Assembly (NCBI GenBank): GCA_002315495.1
Contig: DCGJ01000088.1
Span: 7,899 to 27,254, forward strand
DNA from: Lachnoclostridium sp. UBA1781
GTDB taxonomy: Bacteria; Bacillota; Clostridia; Lachnospirales; Lachnospiraceae
DNA length: 19,356 nt
Direction: 5' to 3'
Shown: piece by piece, positions 14,208 to 19,356 of the stretch
Position numbering within the stretch: position 1 is the stretch's first letter
Layout of the letters: every line of letters starts with the position of its first letter
The notes under the pieces: model-generated
The model's database searches: none
What the model saw: the letters and a program-made list of their open reading frames with translations, nothing else
Told to the model about the DNA's origin: nothing
Made by a program: the position numbers and the translations under genes

Positions 14208-15260
14208 CTAGGAACGGGATGGAGCCATACGAATCAGCTCGTCAATCAAGTCGGTCTTCTCGATACCGGAAGCTGCAAAGAGCATCGGATACATGGAAAT
14301 GCCCGTAAAGCCCGGAAGAGTGTTAATCTCGTTGAATACCACGCGGTTCGTTCCGTTCTCAAGGAAGAAATCCACACGGGAACAGCCAAAGCCATCGAGT
14401 GCCTCAAAAATCTTCTTGGCATCCTCCTGCACCTCTTCCTTCTTACCTTGCGGCAAAACGGTATCAATAACGGTACGGGATTCGGAATTGTTATACTTCG
14501 CATCGAAGCTGTAGAACTCATCGGCAGCCAACACCTCACCGATTACGGAAGGAATCGTGTGACGTCCGTTTCCAAGAACGCCGCACTCGATTTCACGGCC
14601 AACGATGGTTTCCTCTACGAGAATCTTACGGTCATGAATCGCTGCTTCATTCAATGCAAAGATCAGTTCCTCACGGTTGTGAGCTTTGTTCACGCCCTTA
14701 GAAGACCCCGCATTTGACGGCTTTACAAATACCGGGTAAGGAAGCTTTGCTTCTACCTTCGCTACTGCGGCATCCATATCCTCCAAATCATTCTTCATCA
14801 CAGCGACGTACTGCGCCTGGCAGATGCCCAAAGTATCTACAATAATCTTGGTATAAAGCTTATCCATGGAGCAGGCGGAGGCAAGTACCCCACAGCCAAC
14901 ATAAGGAATATCGGCAAGCTGGAACAGTCCCTGAATCGTTCCGTCCTCGCCGTTCAGGCCGTGAAGAACCGGAAATGCTACATCCACATACTTCGTCTCG
15001 GTCTTCTCACCGCTTACAAACATCACGCCGTGAATTCCTGCGTCCGGGACGATGATTGCCTTTACCTTGCTTTCCGTCCAGGTGCCGTTCTCAATCTCCT
15101 CCACGGAGTCTACCTTAAGCCAACGTCCATCCTTTGTAATACCAATCAGAACCACCTCATACTTTGCCGGGTCCATACTCTTAATAATGTTCGTAGCAGA
15201 TACGCAGGACACCTCATGCTCCGAAGAGCGACTTCCAAAAATAACTGCAACTGTTTTCAT
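14208..15260 (-). CDS. ddl: D-alanine--D-alanine ligase
   Basis: A 350-residue ATP-grasp ligase that joins two D-alanines for peptidoglycan. Motifs: HGLNGEDGTIQG (100-111), the ATP-grasp glycine loop KPSNAGSSKGVNK (180-192), the omega loop EFYSFDAKY with Y250, and the metal-binding end FNEINTLPGFTGISMYP (309-325). The tyrosine at the omega position fits D-Ala-D-Ala rather than the D-lactate ligases of the VanA type. GAGGT is 7 nt upstream of the ATG. It lies 23 nt after ispE and 14 nt before murI, in a tight envelope-precursor operon. Intact and of usual length. Confidence 0.95.
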   Translation of the reverse strand: MKTVAVIFGSRSSEHEVSCVSATNIIKSMDPAKYEVVLIGITKDGRWLKVDSVEEIENGTWTESKVKAIIVPDAGIHGVMFVSGEKTETKYVDVAFPVLHGLNGEDGTIQGLFQLADIPYVGCGVLASACSMDKLYTKIIVDTLGICQAQYVAVMKNDLEDMDAAVAKVEAKLPYPVFVKPSNAGSSKGVNKAHNREELIFALNEAAIHDRKILVEETIVGREIECGVLGNGRHTIPSVIGEVLAADEFYSFDAKYNNSESRTVIDTVLPQGKKEEVQEDAKKIFEALDGFGCSRVDFFLENGTNRVVFNEINTLPGFTGISMYPMLFAASGIEKTDLIDELIRMAPSRS

Positions 15261-15283
15261 AATATCTACCTCACTACTTGCTT

Positions 15284-16144
15284 TTAGTTCACGTACTCTG
15301 TTAAAAATGTCTGCCCGAAATCACCGGTTTTGAATTCATAATAAGCCTTTCTGGCTTTCTCCGGATCCGAGAACAGACCGAACACGGTCGGACCGGAGCC
15401 GCTCATAAGAGACCCGTCTACGCCGAGTTCGAGCATTTTGCTCTTAATATCTTTGATGATTGGATGAAGCTCACAGGTAACGTCCTCTAAAACATTGCCC
15501 AGACGATTCACAACACCCTTATAATCTTTAAATTTGATTGCCTCGATCATACCATCCACATCCGGATGTACCGTATTCTCATCCAACACAAGGTGGTCAT
15601 AAACCGCCTTTGTGGATACGGAAATGCCCGGCTTCACAACAAGCACCTGACAGGCAGGCGGTGCCGGAAGCGGCGTTAGAATCTCACCGATTCCCTCCGC
15701 AAGTGCAGTTTTCCCCATCAGACAGTAAGGAATATCTGCACCGAGCTTTACGCCAATCTGCTGCAGTTTTTCGAGCGAATAACCGGTCCCGTACATCTCA
15801 TTCAGTCCGATCAGGGTTGCCGCCGCGTCAGTGCTTCCGCCGGCCATGCCCGCTGCCACAGGAATGTGCTTCTCCAGTTCAATTGCAACGCCATGTTCCT
15901 CGCCCATTTCCTCAAAAAATGCGGCTGCGGCCCGATACACCAGATTATCCTTTCCGGTCGGTAGGAAGGACAGATTCGAGGAAAGAACAATTTCATTCTT
16001 CGCAATCGGGCGAAGAGTCAGGCGGTCAAACAGTCCTACCGTCTGCATAATCATCTTCACATCATGATATCCGTTCGGTCTTGTTCCGGTAACATCCAGT
16101 GCCAGATTAATCTTCGCGTATGCGCGCAATTCTATGGTATCCAT
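15284..16144 (-). CDS. ispE: 4-diphosphocytidyl-2-C-methyl-D-erythritol kinase
   Basis: A 286-residue GHMP kinase of the MEP pathway to isoprenoids, including undecaprenyl carrier for wall synthesis. It phosphorylates CDP-ME with ATP. The N-terminal YAKINLALDVTG (9-20) and GYHDVKM, and the glycine-rich ATP loop PVAAGMAGGSTDAAATL (95-111) are classic; the C-terminal GSLMSGSGPTVFGLF motif completes the fold. I take the ATG at 16144, with AAGGAG 6 nt upstream, over the in-frame start at 16168 that has none. First gene of ispE-ddl-murI-DUF1934. Confidence 0.94.
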   Translation of the reverse strand: MDTIELRAYAKINLALDVTGTRPNGYHDVKMIMQTVGLFDRLTLRPIAKNEIVLSSNLSFLPTGKDNLVYRAAAAFFEEMGEEHGVAIELEKHIPVAAGMAGGSTDAAATLIGLNEMYGTGYSLEKLQQIGVKLGADIPYCLMGKTALAEGIGEILTPLPAPPACQVLVVKPGISVSTKAVYDHLVLDENTVHPDVDGMIEAIKFKDYKGVVNRLGNVLEDVTCELHPIIKDIKSKMLELGVDGSLMSGSGPTVFGLFSDPEKARKAYYEFKTGDFGQTFLTEYVN

Positions 16145-16179
16145 AAAAATCTCCTTAGTAGGATTCAATACTGCCCCCT

Positions 16180-16208
16180 ATTTTACCCTCTAAGCGCCAA
16201 TATTGCAA
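16180..16208 (-). promoter_or_regulatory. Promoter of the ispE-ddl-murI operon
   Basis: Minus strand TTGCAA (16208-16203), 17-nt spacer, TAAAAT (16185-16180), a short distance before the ribosome site. Confidence 0.7.
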
Positions 16209-16251
16209 CTAAAAGAAACACGTATCCCCGAAATCAGAACTTTTGCAAATG

Positions 16252-16286
16252 ATAAAGAGCCCGAGGAAAAACCCCGAGCTCTTTAT
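16252..16286 (-). terminator. Terminator hairpin downstream of the GH3 gene / candidate RNA
   Basis: 15-bp stem 16252-16266 / 16272-16286 with a 5-nt loop. On the minus strand it pairs fully with two G-U pairs; on the plus strand the same two positions are mismatches, so it is built for minus-strand RNA. The U tract is short (CTTTATC). Confidence 0.7.
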
Positions 16287-16375
16287 TCATACATTACACT
16301 AAGAAGGATTATGTCAGAGAGTAGATAAACTACTCTTTACTATCGAACAACTACGTTTTCTACACTTGTAGTGTA
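16252..16375 (-). ncRNA. Candidate small structured RNA between the GH3 gene and ispE
   Basis: The promoter at 16409-16382 and the hairpin at 16286-16252 would frame an RNA of about 125 nt. TACACTA at its 5' end (16375-16369) can pair with TAGTGTA (16301-16295), closing the molecule just before the terminator. Inside is a perfect hairpin AGAGTAG/CTACTCT (16318-16336). No start codon with a ribosome site lies inside. It may instead be the 3' UTR of the GH3 mRNA. It resembles no RNA class I recall, and its design parallels the candidate at 4357-4477, though the sequences differ. Confidence 0.3.
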
Positions 16376-16381
16376 TTCTTT

Positions 16382-16409
16382 ATTATACATATCTTTTTAG
16401 GAAATGCAA
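16382..16409 (-). promoter_or_regulatory. Candidate promoter just after the GH3 gene
   Basis: Minus strand TTGCAT (16409-16404), 16-nt spacer, perfect TATAAT (16387-16382), starting 19 bp after the GH3 stop codon. Confidence 0.5.
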
Positions 16410-16427
16410 CCCCTATTTTATAGTTTT

Positions 16428-19328
16428 TTAGCCATGTGCATACTCTGCATTTGTCGCAGCGGATTCTACGCTTTCAATATACGTGAAACGGATGGCTTTT
16501 ACCTGCAGACCACTTTGACCAAAATGCAGTCTCTCCACCGTGAAGTTAGAATTAAAGTACACCTTGCCGCCCTTTGCCACTTCGCCCTGATCCGCGCCGG
16601 TCCAGGTAAAGCAGTAGATCGGAATACCCCACGCGTAGAGAGTTACCGGCAACTGTACAAGGCCTTCCATAGCATTCTCGGCAATTACCTCAATCTGATA
16701 ACCACCGGTCTTTTCCAGCTCAAGCCCGAAGACAAAGTCACCGTTTCTTTCGGTAATAAGATTGAGCGGAATCTCCGTTCCCTGTTCTCCGAGTTTAAAG
16801 TACGGAACATCCTTTGCTCCGCCATCATCCCAGGCCTCCATCTCACCAAGCACGTCCACCTCGGTAACCTCGCCCTCGATACGCTCCATACAAGGGAACC
16901 GCATCAAAACGCGAAGGACATGAATCGCTGCCTGCTCTAACATCTCGCGAGTCAGAAGACCTGCAGAAAGCATCTCCGGAAGATCGTCTCCCTGCACATT
17001 CTTTGAGCCGTCCGGACAGCACATGTAGGTATCGTTTCCGGCCGCAACCATACGGGTAAAGTTCGTATGACTTCCCGGAGAACCTGCCTCCTCATAGCGG
17101 GTTTCGGTATTAATGGCAGCCCACCAGTCGGTCATAACCATGCCGTCAAAGCCCCATTCCTCACGGAGAATCTTCGTGTTGAGTTCGTAGTCACTGGCCG
17201 TCCAAAGACCATTTACACGACCATAGGTAGTCATTACCAGATATGCTCCGCCTTCCTTAACAGCGATTTCAAAGCCACGAAGGTAGATTTCACGAAGCGC
17301 ACGCTCAGATACCACGGAATCCACGGAGTAACGATGCTGCTCCTGGTTATTACCGCAAAAATGCTTCAGTGTATTCGTAACACCCGACTGACTCATACCA
17401 AGAAGCTGAGCTACGGTCATCTGACCGGTCACATACGGATCTTCACTGAAGTACTCAAAGTTTCTTCCGTTAAACGGATGACGATGAATATTCATGCCCG
17501 GTCCAAGTAAGGTATCAATCCGATTCTTACGAAGCTCCACGCCAAGGAAGGTGAACAACTCTTCCACCAGTTCACGGTTAAAGGTGCTGGCAATCATCGT
17601 TCCGTTCGGAAGAGAGAAGGCCTTCACACCACAGTCGTTACGAAGACCGGAAGGTCCGTCGGAGGTACATCCGCAAGGAACTCCGAGCGCCTTCAGCGCT
17701 TCATTGACACCGCCAAATGCGGACGTTGTTCCCGGCGTTCCCTTCGGGCTTCCCATACCCTCGCCACGAACGAAGCAGAACAAATCCTCATCGCTGATCT
17801 GAGCCAAAAACTCTTCCATCGTATGGGTGCCGTTCTTCACCTCCATCAGGCGAATCACATCCGGGCCGGAAGCCGTTTCCTTCACTCCCGAAACAGCCGG
17901 CTCGCAATTCTTCGCGGTAATAATACCCTCTGCCATCATCTGGTTTCTGGTCATCCCCGTCGTGTCGGACACAAAGGAATCTCCCTGCGCCACCATGTCG
18001 GAACGAAGACTGACCGGCTCAAAGGAAAGCTGAACCTGTCCGTCCTCACCCATGGACGCGTGCATACGGTCATAGGCCTTCACCGGACGCATCGCTTCGG
18101 AACACTCCTCCACGACCTCCAATTCCGGAATCTCAAAGGTAAATACGGTCTTAGCCGAACGAACGTCCTCACCCATTGCAATTCCATAGGTTCCCGGTTC
18201 CAAAACAAAGCAGGACTCTTCGCCGGTCACACCGGTATCATCATAGGAGCAATACTCCTTTTTCGTAATCGTAACAATTAACGTCTCGGATTCGCCCGGA
18301 GCCAAAAGCTCGGTCTTTGCGAAGCCGCACAATACTCTTGCCGCCTTACCAAGCTTACCCTGAGGTGCTTCCGCATAAAACTGGCAAACTGCTTTACCTG
18401 CCACATCGCCGGTGTTGGTAACGTTCACAAAGCAGTATACGAACTCGCCGTCAAACTCGCATTTTGCTGCTTCCATGGAAAATGTGGTGTAGGACAGACC
18501 ATAACCAAACGGATACAAAACAGCATCCTTCTTGAAGGTCTCAAAGTAACGATAGCCGACAAAAATATCCTCCACATAAGCATTCGACTTCAAATCACCG
18601 AAATACGGATAGGACGGATATTCCTCAAAATTCTTCGCTATCGTATCGGTCAGATGTCCGGACGGATTCGCAATGCCGGTCAATACATCCACCGTGCCCT
18701 CGGCGCCCATCATACCGCCCTGCCAAGCAACAAGCACCGCCTGCGGAGCATACTTTTCAACAAAGGTGAAATCGATAAGATTGCCAACATTCATTAATAC
18801 AACAACTCTGGAAAATGCCTTGCAAACCGCAGAAAGCAGCTCCTCTTCCTCCTTCTGAAGACGATAGGAGCCCTCCTCATAGCTGTTATCGTGGTCCTCA
18901 CCTGCACTGCGGGCAATGATGATGAGAGCTGCGTCATTTCTTGCCGCGCATTTTGCTAAGGCGTCTTCTCCGAGAAGAGAAATCGGCATCTCCGGCTGGG
19001 ACCAAAGGTCATTTCCCCAACCGATGCCGTTACCGGCCGGATTGGTATCGTCCCAGTTCTTATAAAAGGCCTTCAGCTCTTCATCAATTACAAGTCCCTC
19101 GCTCGCGTCCAACGCCTCTCCGAGCGTGGTCTCCTTCCACACATTTACCAGACCGCCCGAGCCGGTGCCGGACTTATAATAGTGAAACTGCATACGGCCG
19201 AATACCGCAAGCTTTGTGCCCTTTTGAAACGGCAGGGCATTTGCCTCATTACGCAGAAGGACGGCGCCTTCACTAACTACTGAACGCGCCGCCGTTGCAT
19301 ACTTGTCATAATCAAGTGTAAACTTCAT
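16428..19328 (-). CDS. Glycoside hydrolase family 3 beta-glucosidase, permuted domain order
   Basis: A 966-residue cytoplasmic glycosidase with no signal peptide. The usual GH3 order is inverted: the C-terminal (alpha/beta sandwich) domain comes first (about 1-275; GEDHDNSYEEG with E144 a candidate acid/base, YPFGYGLSYTTF at its end), then a fibronectin-III-like domain (about 290-400), then the catalytic barrel (about 510-800) with LKHFCGNNQE and the nucleophile motif VMTDWW (D734). The last 130 residues (about 830-966) look like a beta sandwich, perhaps carbohydrate-binding. This order is known from Butyrivibrio and Ruminococcus glucosidases. It likely cleaves imported beta-glucosides; the exact sugar is not predictable. 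ATG at 19328 with AAGGAAG upstream. Its promoter lies outside the window. Confidence 0.9.
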   Translation of the reverse strand: MKFTLDYDKYATAARSVVSEGAVLLRNEANALPFQKGTKLAVFGRMQFHYYKSGTGSGGLVNVWKETTLGEALDASEGLVIDEELKAFYKNWDDTNPAGNGIGWGNDLWSQPEMPISLLGEDALAKCAARNDAALIIIARSAGEDHDNSYEEGSYRLQKEEEELLSAVCKAFSRVVVLMNVGNLIDFTFVEKYAPQAVLVAWQGGMMGAEGTVDVLTGIANPSGHLTDTIAKNFEEYPSYPYFGDLKSNAYVEDIFVGYRYFETFKKDAVLYPFGYGLSYTTFSMEAAKCEFDGEFVYCFVNVTNTGDVAGKAVCQFYAEAPQGKLGKAARVLCGFAKTELLAPGESETLIVTITKKEYCSYDDTGVTGEESCFVLEPGTYGIAMGEDVRSAKTVFTFEIPELEVVEECSEAMRPVKAYDRMHASMGEDGQVQLSFEPVSLRSDMVAQGDSFVSDTTGMTRNQMMAEGIITAKNCEPAVSGVKETASGPDVIRLMEVKNGTHTMEEFLAQISDEDLFCFVRGEGMGSPKGTPGTTSAFGGVNEALKALGVPCGCTSDGPSGLRNDCGVKAFSLPNGTMIASTFNRELVEELFTFLGVELRKNRIDTLLGPGMNIHRHPFNGRNFEYFSEDPYVTGQMTVAQLLGMSQSGVTNTLKHFCGNNQEQHRYSVDSVVSERALREIYLRGFEIAVKEGGAYLVMTTYGRVNGLWTASDYELNTKILREEWGFDGMVMTDWWAAINTETRYEEAGSPGSHTNFTRMVAAGNDTYMCCPDGSKNVQGDDLPEMLSAGLLTREMLEQAAIHVLRVLMRFPCMERIEGEVTEVDVLGEMEAWDDGGAKDVPYFKLGEQGTEIPLNLITERNGDFVFGLELEKTGGYQIEVIAENAMEGLVQLPVTLYAWGIPIYCFTWTGADQGEVAKGGKVYFNSNFTVERLHFGQSGLQVKAIRFTYIESVESAATNAEYAHG

Positions 19329-19356
19329 ATCTTCCTTGTATGATTATTTAGAAGCT

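Noticed and set aside
1..19356. Mobile element, prophage, CRISPR array or toxin-antitoxin locus
   Set aside because: I saw no transposase, integrase, regularly spaced repeats or paired small toxin/antitoxin genes; gene order is core-like throughout.

Overview
The window reads as ordinary chromosome of a Firmicute, most likely a Clostridia member close to the Lachnospiraceae. The grounds are strong AGGAGG ribosome sites, sigma-A promoters (many with an extended TGn -10), the Firmicute blocks rpsF-ssb-rpsR and gdpP-rplI-dnaB, a DUF951 gene beside rpsF, and a cytoplasmic GH3 glucosidase in the permuted domain order known from Butyrivibrio and Ruminococcus. This assignment is inferred from gene content only. 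I see no phage, transposon, CRISPR, tRNA or rRNA signal, and almost every gene is intact.

Layout. Positions 2-2035 (minus): greA, then an AEC-family permease 15 nt behind it, then a PH-domain protein with its own promoter and an odd His/Asp-rich tail. Positions 2036-2266: divergent promoters for greA and for a large diguanylate cyclase with a LacI-type sugar-sensor N-terminus (2267-4213). Positions 4214-4588: the cyclase terminator, a candidate self-contained small RNA, then the upp promoter and a leader hairpin that covers the upp ribosome site. upp (plus) converges on dnaB over a shared bidirectional terminator.

Positions 5268-9143 (minus) hold gdpP-rplI-dnaB, a tight operon joined by ATGA and TAAGATG junctions. 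It links c-di-AMP breakdown, ribosomal protein bL9 and the replicative helicase. A nitroreductase is divergent from it. rpsF-ssb-rpsR (minus, 9921-11004) has a leader hairpin that may be the S6:S18 autoregulatory site. Divergent from rpsF are DUF951 and a 1-acyl-glycerol-3-phosphate acyltransferase, followed by a small membrane-anchored protein of unknown role that carries a candidate 14-codon upstream ORF.

Positions 12897-16144 (minus) form an envelope-precursor operon, ispE-ddl-murI-DUF1934, supplying isoprenoid precursor, D-Ala-D-Ala and D-Glu. Upstream of it lie a second candidate small RNA (about 16252-16375, minus) and the permuted GH3 beta-glucosidase gene (16428-19328).

Nothing here is a clear new multi-gene system. 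The observations most worth a second look are the two promoter-to-terminator small-RNA candidates, the Ca-binding-like tail on the PH protein, the HTH-less LacI sensor fused to GGDEF, the upstream ORF at 12322 and the SSB tail ending in PFN instead of PF.
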